A stretch of 64,000 bases of DNA from Cognatiyoonia sp965661665 (GTDB lineage: Bacteria; Pseudomonadota; Alphaproteobacteria; Rhodobacterales; Rhodobacteraceae). The stretch lies in NCBI RefSeq assembly GCF_965661665.1, contig NZ_CBFIEO010000011.1, positions 1 to 64,000 of the forward strand, read 5' to 3'. The first letter of the stretch is position 1. Every line of letters begins with the position of its first letter. Both the position numbers and the translations under genes were made by a program. The notes below the pieces were generated by a model. It searched no databases. It was not told where the DNA came from and worked only from the letters and a program-made list of their open reading frames with translations. Positions 53,008-61,710 of this stretch are shown one piece after another.

Positions 53008-54396
53008 ATGACGCAACCCATCACGATGCCGCTCTGGGCTTTTATCTTGCTCGTCCTGTTTGCGGCAGTCACGCTTGCATCGCATTTCCTGTTTCCGTCG
53101 GTCCGCTGGTTCTTTCGCAAACGTGCGGAGCGGTTGGTTGCGCGTCTGAATGAGCGATTGGCGCGGCCGATTGAGCCGTTCAAGCTGGCGCGGCGCTATG
53201 ACATGATCCAGCGGCTGATTTATGATCCGGCGATTACGGAAGCGGTTGTTGAGCACGCCAACACCTATGACGTGCCTGAGAATGTGGCGTTTGAGACCGC
53301 GCAGCGCTACGCGCGGGAAATCGTGCCATCCTTTTCCGCAACGCTTTATTTCACAGTGGGGATGCGGCTGGCGAAATGGATCAGCCGCGCGATGTATCGG
53401 ATCCGGCTGGGCGCGTTTGACCGCGATGCGCTGGAGAGTGTGGATAAGGATGCGACCGTCGTCTTTGTCATGAACCACCGAAGCAATATGGATTACGTGC
53501 TTGTCACTTATTTGGTCAGCCGTGCAGGTGCCTTGTCCTACGCCGTTGGGGAATGGGCGCGGGTCTGGCCGCTGAGTGCGCTCATCAAGATGCTCGGGGC
53601 TTACTTCATCAGGCGTAAGTCGCGCGGGCAGCTTTATCGCAAAGTGCTTGCCAGATATGTGCAAATGGCGACCCAGGGGGGCGTGACGCAAGCGATGTTC
53701 CCCGAAGGCGGGTTGAGCCTAACCGGTGCGGTTGGGGAGCCGAAGCTTGGGCTTTTAAATTATATCGTGACAGGAAATGATCCGGCGAAGCGCGATGTGG
53801 TCTTTGTGCCCGTGGGGCTCAACTATGATCGGGTGTTGGAGGATCAGTTCCTGATCCGCGCGGATTTGACAGGTGTGCGGCGGTTCAGGCCACCCATCAT
53901 GATAATGGTGGGCGGTGTTCTGCGATACTTCTGGCTGCGGATTAGTCGCCAAATGCGAGGTTTCGGGACGGCATCGGTCGGGTTCGGGACGCCGCTGTCC
54001 TTGCGGGAGTTTCGCGACTTGCATGGCGAGGATGAACTGACCGAAGCGGTGGGCGCCGAATTGATCGAGCGTATCCGCGCGGTTGTTCCTGTGCTGTCCG
54101 CGCCTTTGGTGGCATCGGTGATCCTTGAACTCGAAAACCCAACGCAGGCGCAGGTTGTTGAGGCAGTGATAGAGAAGCTGAAAGCGCTGAAGAGCAACTC
54201 GATGCCACGACCTCGGCGGGATGCGGATGAATTGGTGGCCGATATCCTGAAGCGGTTTGAGCGGCGCAGCATCGTTTCATGGCGGGGCGACACCCTGCAA
54301 ACGACTGAAACTGGACGCCCTGTCTTGGCCTATTACGCACGATCAGTTGCGCACCATTTCCCTGAAACCACTAAAATTTCTGCAATTGCAAAGTAA
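53008..54396 (+). CDS. PlsB-like 1-acylglycerol/glycerol-3-phosphate acyltransferase
   Basis: The 462-residue protein has an N-terminal membrane segment (MPLWAFILLVLFAAVTLASHFLF, about residues 8-30 in part). The acyltransferase blocks are NHRSNMDY (H-x4-D), GAYFIRRKS, FPEGGLS and VPVGLNYDRVLED. The C-terminus is a long extension of unknown role. Family members acylate glycerol-3-phosphate or lysophosphatidate at the inner membrane. It sits between ecm and ccr, which are otherwise neighbours in Rhodobacter. ATG 53008 follows a weak AGGG. Confidence 0.78.
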   Translation: MTQPITMPLWAFILLVLFAAVTLASHFLFPSVRWFFRKRAERLVARLNERLARPIEPFKLARRYDMIQRLIYDPAITEAVVEHANTYDVPENVAFETAQRYAREIVPSFSATLYFTVGMRLAKWISRAMYRIRLGAFDRDALESVDKDATVVFVMNHRSNMDYVLVTYLVSRAGALSYAVGEWARVWPLSALIKMLGAYFIRRKSRGQLYRKVLARYVQMATQGGVTQAMFPEGGLSLTGAVGEPKLGLLNYIVTGNDPAKRDVVFVPVGLNYDRVLEDQFLIRADLTGVRRFRPPIMIMVGGVLRYFWLRISRQMRGFGTASVGFGTPLSLREFRDLHGEDELTEAVGAELIERIRAVVPVLSAPLVASVILELENPTQAQVVEAVIEKLKALKSNSMPRPRRDADELVADILKRFERRSIVSWRGDTLQTTETGRPVLAYYARSVAHHFPETTKISAIAK

Positions 54397-54433
54397 TTAA
54401 ATTACAAAAATCACAATCATTGGGTTGCAAAGT
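54386..54433. promoter_or_regulatory. Direct TTGCAAAGT repeats upstream of ccr
   Basis: TTGCAAAGT occurs at 54386-54394 (within the acyltransferase stop) and 54425-54433, 39 bp apart, in the ccr promoter region. TTGCAAA resembles half-sites described for RamB/ScfR-type short-chain acyl-CoA regulators. Tentative. Confidence 0.4.
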
Positions 54434-54518
54434 TGCTTTAACGTCGAATATCAAGACTTGAATGCATCGATTCTGCGGTGCGGCAATTTTTATAGAAACC
54501 TCAATGATGGTGACACTA

Positions 54519-55808
54519 ATGGCTCTGGATCAAAACGCTGCAAGTCATGCATATGATGCGCCAAGCAAAGACCTTTATGAAGTGGGCGAGATGCCTCCGA
54601 TGGGCCATGTGCCAGAGCGGATGTATGCCTGGACAATCCGTCGTGAGCGTCACGGCGAACCGGATGAAGCGTTCCAGATCGAAGTGGTCGACGTGCCAAA
54701 GCCTGATGGGAACGAAGTGCTTGTCCTCGTTATGGCGGCTGGTGTGAACTACAATGGCGTTTGGGCGGGCCTTGGTATTCCGATCAGCCCATTTGACGTC
54801 CACGGCGCTGATTTCCACATTGCGGGTTCTGATGCGTCCGGCATCGTTTGGGCCGTTGGTGAGAAGGTGAAGCGCTGGAAAGTGGGTGATGAGGTCATCA
54901 TCCATTGCAACCAAGACGACGGTGATGATGAGCACTGTAATGGTGGCGATCCCATGAACTCCCAATCTCAGCGGATCTGGGGTTATGAGACGCCTGACGG
55001 ATCTTTCGCGCAGTTCACATGCGTGCAGTCGCAGCAGCTGATGCGCCGCCCGCAGCACCTGACGTGGGAAGAGAGCGCGTGCTACACGCTGACCCTTGCA
55101 ACTGCATACCGGATGCTGTTTGGGCACGCGCCGCATGAATTGAAGCCAGGTCAGACGGTTCTGGTTTGGGGCGCGTCTGGTGGTCTGGGTTCTTACGCGG
55201 TTCAGTTAGCCAAGAACGCTGGTGCCCATGCCATTGGTGTGATCAGTGGCGAAGACAAGCGTGACTTCGTTATGTCTCTGGGCGCCAAAGGGGTCATCAA
55301 CCGTCGCGACTTTGATTGCTGGGGGCAGATGCCCACGGTGAATTCCGAAGAATATAAGAAATGGTTCGCTGAAGTGCGTAAGTTCGGCAAGGCGATCTGG
55401 GACATCACGGGCAAAGGCAACAACGTCGACATGGTGTTTGAACACCCAGGCGAGGCGACATTCCCTGTCTCCACATTCGTGGTGAAGCGCGGTGGGATGG
55501 TTGTGCTTTGTGCAGGTACAACGGGCTACAACCTGACGGTGGATGCGCGCTACATGTGGATGCACCAGAAGCGTCTGCAGGGCAGCCACTTTGCGACCTT
55601 GGCGCAGGCAAGTGCTGCGAACCAGCTGATGTTGGAAGAGCGTTTGGACCCTTGCATGTCAGAGTGCTTCGACTGGGATGAGATCCCTGCCGCACACATC
55701 AAGATGCGCAAGAATGAGCATAAGCCAGGAAATATGTCCGTGTTGGTTCAGGCCACGCAAACCGGTCTGCGCACCCTGGAAGAGACGATCGCTGTTTCGA
55801 AGCGATAA
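54519..55808 (+). CDS. ccr: Crotonyl-CoA carboxylase/reductase
   Basis: The 429-residue MDR-type enzyme starts MALDQNAASHAYDAPSKDLYE and has AAGVNYNGVWAGLG, HIAGSDASGIVWAVGE and HCNQDDGDDEHCNGGDP. The NADPH-binding part is WGASGGLGSYAVQLA. It reductively carboxylates crotonyl-CoA to ethylmalonyl-CoA, the committed step of the ethylmalonyl-CoA pathway. ATG 54519 matches the family start; upstream in-frame ATGs exist. A strong terminator follows. Confidence 0.95.
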   Translation: MALDQNAASHAYDAPSKDLYEVGEMPPMGHVPERMYAWTIRRERHGEPDEAFQIEVVDVPKPDGNEVLVLVMAAGVNYNGVWAGLGIPISPFDVHGADFHIAGSDASGIVWAVGEKVKRWKVGDEVIIHCNQDDGDDEHCNGGDPMNSQSQRIWGYETPDGSFAQFTCVQSQQLMRRPQHLTWEESACYTLTLATAYRMLFGHAPHELKPGQTVLVWGASGGLGSYAVQLAKNAGAHAIGVISGEDKRDFVMSLGAKGVINRRDFDCWGQMPTVNSEEYKKWFAEVRKFGKAIWDITGKGNNVDMVFEHPGEATFPVSTFVVKRGGMVVLCAGTTGYNLTVDARYMWMHQKRLQGSHFATLAQASAANQLMLEERLDPCMSECFDWDEIPAAHIKMRKNEHKPGNMSVLVQATQTGLRTLEETIAVSKR

Positions 55809-55846
55809 TTATTGAAACCTTTTAGTTTCAATGCGTGAGAATTGGG

Positions 55847-55875
55847 ACCCTCCCCTTTTTGGGGGAGGGTTTTTT
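55847..55875 (+). terminator. Rho-independent terminator of ccr
   Basis: ACCCTCCCC pairs with GGGGAGGGT over a 6-base loop and is followed by a run of T. A second small hairpin (TTGAAAC/GTTTCAA) lies between the ccr stop and this terminator. Confidence 0.93.
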
Positions 55876-55953
55876 CGTGAGTATTTTCGTAACAATCAGA
55901 ATGCTACCATAAGTTGTTAATGCTTAGTTAACGATTTCACTGGAGGTTTGATC

Positions 55954-56160
55954 TTGGGACATAAGTGGATACTCAACGTGCTGACCGATCTAAGGTTCTT
56001 TGCACAGCAAAATCAGTTGGAACTCCTGGCGGAGCAACTCGCGCAAACCGCTAACGTGGCATCGGTCGAAATAGCAACCACGTCCGAGATCGCATCAGTG
56101 GTGGTGTGTGGCGATGACGATCACGTTGGATCATTTGCTCGAAGAGCTGGGTCAAACTAA
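55954..56160 (+). CDS. Small ORF upstream of luxR
   Basis: A 68-residue product begins GHKWILNVLTDLRFFAQQNQLELLAEQLAQ from a TTG at 55954 with GGAGG seven bases upstream. The helical N-terminus with many Leu and Gln is unlike random sequence. I recall similar short proteins near luxR in roseobacters, but could not check. Its 3' end overlaps the luxR start by 47 bp in another frame, so it may couple to luxR. Function unknown. Confidence 0.6.
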   Translation: MGHKWILNVLTDLRFFAQQNQLELLAEQLAQTANVASVEIATTSEIASVVVCGDDDHVGSFARRAGSN

Positions 56161-56896
56161 AGAATTCTACGAAATTCAGGACTGGATTCTCAGGCTGCGT
56201 GGCTGGCTTGGGGTCGATCAATTTGTCTGTAACTGGGTCAGTGCGAACGGTGAGCAGTTTGGGTTTGGCAGCTACCCGCCTGAGTAGGCGCGGCATTATA
56301 TCAAGAAGGAATACGTGCGGATCGATCCGGTGATTTTAGGGTGCTTTCACAGATTCCACCCTGTGGATTAGAAGCGGCTTGATTGGTCATCGAAAGCGGC
56401 GCGCAGTTTCCGGAAAGATGTGATGGATTTTGGTGTGGGCAATCAGGGGTATTCCGTTCCGATCCGCGGCCCGAATGGCCAATTCGCACTGTTCACAGTG
56501 TCGCATAGTTGTTCCAATGAGCTTTCGGCCGATCTGACGGTGATACACCAACGCAGCATCATCCTTATTGCGCATTATCTGAACCAGAAAACGATTGAGA
56601 TGAAAGACGGATAGCAGGCCCAGCCTCCGTGGCCGTTGTCCCCACGCGAAGTGGACTCCCTGACCTATCTGGCGATGGGGTATGGTCGTGGGCAGGTTGT
56701 GGAAATGCTGTCGATCTCTGAACATACGTTGCGCGCATATATCGAAAGTGCGCGGTTTAAGTTGGACGCTTTGAATACGACCCAGGCGGTGGCGCGCGCG
56801 TTGAGTGAGGGGCAGATCCTGATGGGCGGTGCGGTGAAGGCTGATGTCAGCAACTGGCCTGGCAAAGAGGACGTCCCGCATCAGGAGGCGATCTGA
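56114..56896 (+). pseudogene. luxR: LuxR-family AHL receptor, broken by three in-frame TAG codons
   Basis: From ATG 56114 one uninterrupted frame of 260 codons encodes a LuxR-type regulator with no frameshift. It has TAG at 56285-56287 (codon 58), 56369-56371 (codon 86) and 56612-56614 (codon 167). The first falls on the conserved AHL-contact Trp (TraR W57), before Tyr62; RIDPV follows. The second is also at a Trp in relatives. The third is in the linker before the helix-turn-helix (LSPREVDSLTYLAMGYGRGQVVEMLSIS in part). The receptor is probably inactive. Confidence 0.82.
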
Positions 56897-56919
56897 AAAA
56901 GGCGCCGCACGTTAGCTTA

Positions 56920-56937
56920 ACCTCAATTTTATGAGGG
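56920..56937. promoter_or_regulatory. Possible lux-box-like dyad upstream of luxI
   Basis: CCTCA (56921-56925) and TGAGG (56932-56936) form an 18-bp imperfect dyad 43 bp before luxI. Size and place suit a LuxR-type box, but the arms are short. Confidence 0.3.
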
Positions 56938-56979
56938 TAGATGACCTTCCAATCGTCAGCCGCGATTGGAGGGATGCAC

Positions 56980-57609
56980 ATGATCAGATATTTATACGCG
57001 GATCAGTGGGATCACTATCCACCGTTGCGCTCTACTATGTTTCTGGACCGGACCGTCCAGTTCAAGGATCGGTTGGGTTGCGTCGTGACGGTGAATGACG
57101 CGGGATGGGAACGGGACGAATATGACGCGATCAACCCGCTATATGTGATTTCTGAGACAAAAGATGGTCGGCACGCGGGATCGATGCGATTTTTGCCAAC
57201 ATCCGGTCGCACGATGGTGAATGAGCATTTCTCTCACCTGTCGGATACGCAGATTTCGTCGCCCTTGATTTGGGAATGCACGCGGTTCTGCTTGACACCG
57301 GACGCAGGGGCGAAGGTTGCGGCAATCTTGTCATTGGTGGGGGACGAACTGGTCTGCGCTTTTGGCCTGACGCATGTTTTGGTCGTCTTTGATACCCGCA
57401 TCGTTCGTATCTACAATATGATTGGCACGGCTCCTGAAGTAATTGGAAGTGAAGGTACCGATCGCGACAAAATTAGCGTTGGTCTGTGGTCTTATCGGGA
57501 ACAGCACAGCCAGCGTGTACTGCGGCGCGCGGGCATTTCGTCAGAACTGTCTGAGGCTTGGTTTGATTGTTCGTTCGAGCCAGAAATTAGTTTGCGAAAG
57601 GCCAGCTAA
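56980..57609 (+). CDS. luxI: Acyl-homoserine-lactone synthase
   Basis: The 209-residue LuxI-family protein has DRTVQFKDRLG, NDAGWERDEYDAINPLYVI, GSMRFLPTSGRTMVNEHFSHL and SPLIWECTRFCL with the conserved Arg residues. It makes an N-acyl homoserine lactone from SAM and an acyl carrier. ATG 56980 after GGAGGG is preferred. The frame is intact although its neighbouring receptor gene is not. Another LuxR elsewhere in the genome could use the signal. Confidence 0.85.
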   Translation: MIRYLYADQWDHYPPLRSTMFLDRTVQFKDRLGCVVTVNDAGWERDEYDAINPLYVISETKDGRHAGSMRFLPTSGRTMVNEHFSHLSDTQISSPLIWECTRFCLTPDAGAKVAAILSLVGDELVCAFGLTHVLVVFDTRIVRIYNMIGTAPEVIGSEGTDRDKISVGLWSYREQHSQRVLRRAGISSELSEAWFDCSFEPEISLRKAS

Positions 57610-57649
57610 TCCGCTGGTGACTGCTACGTTGGGCGGGTAACCTCCACCC

Positions 57650-59182
57650 ATGTCGTTCCCTTCCCAAATCACGTTCTCGGACGATCAAGCTGCGGCTTGG
57701 GATGATATTGCAGCGATGCTGCGGCAATCGGGTGTTGAGTTGGACGACAGCCTTCTGATGCCGCCGAAATCTGACCGGTCTTCCGTTCTTGCGGTGGTGG
57801 GCAAGGCGGGGTCGGGCAAGACGCTGTTGCTTGCCAAACTCTACGAGGCGTTGGAGGAGGCGGGCGTCGATGTGATTTCGGGCGACTGGGAGGGGCGCAA
57901 GAAGAAAGACCGTCGGACGCTTGCGATTTTAGCACCCACCAACAAAGCAGCGAGTGTGTTGCGCACGCGCGGGGTGCCTGCGACGACGATCCACCGCATC
58001 CTCTACACCCCCGTTTATAGTCCAGAGTATGAAAAGATTGCCGAATGGCTTGTGGGGCAAGGCGACCGGCCGGAGATTGAGGGGCTGACGGATGTGGCCC
58101 TTGATCGGGCGCAAGCCTCCTACCTTCAGAACAAATCGATTCCAGCGGCGCTCGCTGCGGCGGGCTTGCGGGGCAGTGATTTCATCACCGGCTGGAAACG
58201 GCGGGAGGAACCACTGGATATCGGGTTCATCGATGAAAGTTCGATGCTGGATGAGAAGCAAGTCGAAGACCTGAAAGAGATTTTCCCAACGCTGTTGTTG
58301 TTCGGCGATCCGGCACAGTTGCCGCCCGTACAGACTAGTGGGGGCATGGTGTTTGAGACCTTGCCGGAGCAGCGGGTGTTGGAGTTGAACCGCGTGCATC
58401 GTCAGGATGCGGACAACCCAATCCTTGATTTGGCCCACGCCTTGGCTGACTCGCAGCTTGATTTCTACAGGTTTGAGCAGCTTGTGAAGGAGGCGGCAGA
58501 ACGGGATGAACGGGTGGTTTTGGCGCAAAGGGTTGAAGCGGGTCTGATGGCACGGTCGCCCGCATTGGTCTGGCGTAATGCGACGCGCATCCGTCTGATC
58601 CATGCGTTCCGTGCGGCCTATGGCGCGCCGGGGGATGAGTTGTTGGAAGGGGAGCCGCTTATCTGCGACGGGATCGAGCTGCCCATGAAGCACCGCAAGA
58701 AGCGGCTTGATCTGGAGGCGCGGGGCCTCATCAAAGGCGCGCAAGTGATCTATCTAGGACCGGGGCGCAAGCCTGGGTTTTCGCGCCTGCATGTGATGGG
58801 GGCGGAGGACCCGCAAGTCAGCGCGGCCTCCATCGTGAAGATTGAACAAGAGGGCGATGAGGAGCCGTTTATCCCCTTTGCGGCAAAGATGGGGGCCACG
58901 TTCCTGCACGGGGCCGCGGTCACAATCCACAAGGCGCAAGGGTCGCAGTGGGACGCGGTGCAGGTCTTTGCCCCCGATATTTATGCGGCCAGCCGGATGG
59001 GGCGGAGGGAAGCAGGACAACCGCTTTGGAAGCGGCTCGCTTACGTCGCGATCACACGGGCGGAGACGCAGTTGCGGTGGGTGGTGCGCAATCGTCTTGG
59101 GCGGCCCGATAGTCCGTTGGTTGTGGATGATTTGAAGGCCCCAGCAGCGGCGTTGACGTTAACGGCGGAGGATGTGGAATGA
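57650..59182 (+). CDS. RecD-like ATP-dependent helicase
   Basis: The 510-residue superfamily 1 helicase has Walker A GKAGSGKT (51-58), motif II IDESSM, the GDPAQLPPV motif III, HKAQGSQW (motif V) and VAITRAETQL (motif VI). The family name RecD-like is by motifs; no RecBCD partner is nearby. Its stop overlaps the next start by 4 bp. Confidence 0.85.
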   Translation: MSFPSQITFSDDQAAAWDDIAAMLRQSGVELDDSLLMPPKSDRSSVLAVVGKAGSGKTLLLAKLYEALEEAGVDVISGDWEGRKKKDRRTLAILAPTNKAASVLRTRGVPATTIHRILYTPVYSPEYEKIAEWLVGQGDRPEIEGLTDVALDRAQASYLQNKSIPAALAAAGLRGSDFITGWKRREEPLDIGFIDESSMLDEKQVEDLKEIFPTLLLFGDPAQLPPVQTSGGMVFETLPEQRVLELNRVHRQDADNPILDLAHALADSQLDFYRFEQLVKEAAERDERVVLAQRVEAGLMARSPALVWRNATRIRLIHAFRAAYGAPGDELLEGEPLICDGIELPMKHRKKRLDLEARGLIKGAQVIYLGPGRKPGFSRLHVMGAEDPQVSAASIVKIEQEGDEEPFIPFAAKMGATFLHGAAVTIHKAQGSQWDAVQVFAPDIYAASRMGRREAGQPLWKRLAYVAITRAETQLRWVVRNRLGRPDSPLVVDDLKAPAAALTLTAEDVE

Positions 59183-59907
59183 AGACAATGATCGTCACAG
59201 GAGCTAGCGGCGGCATTGGACGTGCGGTGGCGGAGACGTGTTTGACCAAAGGCTGGACCGTCGGTCTGATCGCGCGGCGCCAAGCTGCATTGGAGGAGAT
59301 TGCGACCAAGCATTCAGAGGCCGTTGTCCTCCCGGCGGATGTAACCGATGCGGCGGCGGTTGAGGCTGCTTTCGCAGTTTTCTTGGATCAGGCGGGTCGG
59401 TTGGATGTGCTTTTTAACAATGCAGGGATTTTCACGCCTTCTGCACTGATTGATGAGGTGTCTGTTGAGCATTGGCAGCAGGCCGTGGATGTGAACCTGA
59501 CGAGCATGTTTCTGGCGGCACGCGCCGCCTTTGGCCAGATGCGCAGGCAAGACCCACAAGGGGGACGGATCATCAACAACGGCTCCGTCTCCGCCCATGT
59601 GCCGCGCGAAGGGTCGGTGACATATACCGCGACCAAACATGGGGTGACGGGGCTCACGCGGTCGATTTCGCTGGATGGACGTCCGTTCCACATCGCATGC
59701 GGTCAGATTGATATCGGCAATGCGGAGACGGATATGCTGCGCGATCTGGCGCAGCGTGCGAAGGCAAAGGGGGAGACCCCGCCGCCCATGATGGATGTGC
59801 AACTGGTGGCCGATGCGGTGTTGGCGATGGCCGAACTACCGCTCAACGCCAATGTGCAGTTTCAAACGCTGATGGCGACGCAGATGCCCTATATCGGGCG
59901 CGGCTAG
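59179..59907 (+). CDS. SDR-family oxidoreductase
   Basis: The 242-residue classical short-chain dehydrogenase has cofactor motif TGASGGIG (7-14), NNAG, the Ser in NNGSVSAH and the catalytic YTATK. Substrate unknown. Coupled to the helicase gene, and convergent with the TIGR02186 gene (4-bp overlap at the ends). Confidence 0.88.
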   Translation: MKTMIVTGASGGIGRAVAETCLTKGWTVGLIARRQAALEEIATKHSEAVVLPADVTDAAAVEAAFAVFLDQAGRLDVLFNNAGIFTPSALIDEVSVEHWQQAVDVNLTSMFLAARAAFGQMRRQDPQGGRIINNGSVSAHVPREGSVTYTATKHGVTGLTRSISLDGRPFHIACGQIDIGNAETDMLRDLAQRAKAKGETPPPMMDVQLVADAVLAMAELPLNANVQFQTLMATQMPYIGRG

Positions 59908-60650
59908 CGTCGGGCGAGCGTGAAGACGGCAGAGGCGAGCCAGCCGGAGGCGATGGCAATTGCTAAGGACATCAGGCCGTACCAGAACGCATGTTCGCGT
60001 GAGAGGTTGTAGAGCCACCGCTCCAACCCAACTTTTTTGACGGGGATCACGTTTTCATAGCTGTCGATCACGGTGCCGTCGCGGGTGAGGTAGATTTGCG
60101 TGGCATAGGCGCCTTCGGTTAGGTTGGCAGGCATTTCGACAGAAGTGCTGAAAAGGGTGTCCTGTGACAGGCTGACCGCCCCCTCGTTCACTTGATAAAG
60201 GCTTTGGTCTTCGCGGATGCGCAGGAGCGCGGCAGAGAAGTTGCGGCTGTCGAGCACGTTGGTCCCGACTTGGCCGAGGGCTTGCGGAATTGTGATCTTG
60301 TGGCGCAGGTCTTCTGAAGCGCGCAGGACATCTTCCAACGGTCCGCTGCTGGCGACGGCATAGAAGGAGGGGGCCTCTGCAATCTCGACCTGATCAGTGT
60401 TGACCCAGATGCCGAACTTTTGCGCTTTGCGGCGGACGGTGACGTCTTGATCGGGGCCCGCGACAGTGATGATGACGCCCATCTCCCCCTCAGGTTCAGG
60501 CGCGTTGCGGCGGACGGCACCGAAGATTAGGATGTCTGATCCGTTGAAGGTCACGTTTATCGACACCTCATCCCGGCTGAGGTCGGACACGATGCTTTCC
60601 GCAGTGAGCGGTGTGGCAAGACACAGAAGGAGAGCAAGAAGCGCGCGCAT
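59904..60650 (-). CDS. TIGR02186-family exported membrane protein
   Basis: The 248-residue protein has a signal peptide (RALLALLLCLATPLTAES), an extracytoplasmic beta-rich domain (VSINVTFNGSDILIFGAV) and one C-terminal membrane helix (LMSLAIAIASGWLASAVFTL). This matches TIGR02186. It starts inside the TauE-like gene's stop (TGATG), the usual pairing of this family. Function unknown. Confidence 0.82.
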   Translation of the reverse strand: MRALLALLLCLATPLTAESIVSDLSRDEVSINVTFNGSDILIFGAVRRNAPEPEGEMGVIITVAGPDQDVTVRRKAQKFGIWVNTDQVEIAEAPSFYAVASSGPLEDVLRASEDLRHKITIPQALGQVGTNVLDSRNFSAALLRIREDQSLYQVNEGAVSLSQDTLFSTSVEMPANLTEGAYATQIYLTRDGTVIDSYENVIPVKKVGLERWLYNLSREHAFWYGLMSLAIAIASGWLASAVFTLARR

Positions 60651-61564
60651 CAGTGGGCCCCCGTTCCGAGCGAATACAGTTCCGCAGGTTCCAGAATAAG
60701 GTCCAGTGCCAGCTTTCCGCAGACGGTGATCACAAGCAACGCCAGAAGGATACGAAGCTGTTCGGCCTTCATCTTTACCCCTATTTGGGTTCCGATCTGT
60801 GCGCCTATGACGCCGCCCACCAGTAAGAGCACCGCCAGAACGATGTCGACCGTGTAGTTTGTGGTGGCGTGCAGCATGGTGGTGAAGCCGGTCACAAAGA
60901 TGATCTGGAAGAGCGATGTGCCGACAACTACTTTGGTCGGCATGCCCAGCAAGTAGATCATTGCAGGCACAATGATAAAGCCGCCGCCGACGCCCATGAT
61001 GGCGGCAAGGATGCCGACGCTTACGCCCACAAGGATGGGTGGGATGACCGAAATATAGAGGCCAGAAACCCGAAATTTTATTTTGAAGGGCAGGTTGTGG
61101 ACCCATGTATGTTTGCGGCGTTTTGGGGTCGCGCCAGGTTTGCCCGACTGCCGGATCGCTTTCAGGCTTTCGACAAACATCAGGCTGCCAATGATGCCCA
61201 AGAACACAACATAGCAGAGGCGCACCAGCAGATCGACCTGACCGAGCGATTTGAGATAGTTGAAGACCAGCACGCCAAATGCCGCGCCTATGAGACCGCC
61301 GATGAGCAGGACCGATCCCATTTTGAGGTCCACGGTTTTGCGTTTGAGGTGTGCCAAGACGCCGGAGAAGGAGGAGGCGACGATCTGGTTGGCTTCAGTG
61401 GCGACGGCGACCGCTGGCGGGATGCCAATGAAGAACAGAAGCGGCGTCATCAGAAAGCCGCCGCCAACGCCAAACATGCCCGACAAAATGCCGACCATCC
61501 CGCCCAGCCCAAAGAGCAGGAAGGCATTTACCGAAACCTCGGCAATGGGAAGGTAGATTTGCAT
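60650..61564 (-). CDS. TSUP-family permease (TauE/SafE type)
   Basis: The 304-residue membrane protein has two TSUP repeats, GMFGVGGGFLMTPLLFF and GVGGGFIIVPAMIYLLG, and eight or so membrane segments. The family exports sulfite or other organosulfur anions. ATG 61564 is the family start. It is coupled to TIGR02186 downstream. Confidence 0.85.
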   Translation of the reverse strand: MQIYLPIAEVSVNAFLLFGLGGMVGILSGMFGVGGGFLMTPLLFFIGIPPAVAVATEANQIVASSFSGVLAHLKRKTVDLKMGSVLLIGGLIGAAFGVLVFNYLKSLGQVDLLVRLCYVVFLGIIGSLMFVESLKAIRQSGKPGATPKRRKHTWVHNLPFKIKFRVSGLYISVIPPILVGVSVGILAAIMGVGGGFIIVPAMIYLLGMPTKVVVGTSLFQIIFVTGFTTMLHATTNYTVDIVLAVLLLVGGVIGAQIGTQIGVKMKAEQLRILLALLVITVCGKLALDLILEPAELYSLGTGAH

Positions 61565-61710
61565 GGGCGTGTCCTGCAGGGTCAGATGCTGCTGATGCCC
61601 GCTAACAGCACCTTTCATGGGGTCATGTCAAACCCCTCGGCCCAGATTTTTCTGCACCTGCAGTATTTCCCTGCCCGTTGGATGGACCGAGCGGGGGAAA
61701 CTGGACTGAA

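Noticed and set aside
56114..56896. TAG recoded as tryptophan throughout the genome
   Set aside because: TAG ends apparently intact genes here (for example at 49523-49525 and 59905-59907), and other pseudogenes carry TAA or TGA, so ordinary decay explains the pattern better.
60726..60733. GTGATCAC inside the TauE-like gene as another regulon site
   Set aside because: Internal to a coding region with no partner at 21 bp; a chance match is likely.
59904..61106. One 400-residue protein spanning the TIGR02186 gene and upstream sequence
   Set aside because: The first 150 residues are an out-of-frame translation of the TauE-like gene; the signal peptide at 60650 marks the real start.
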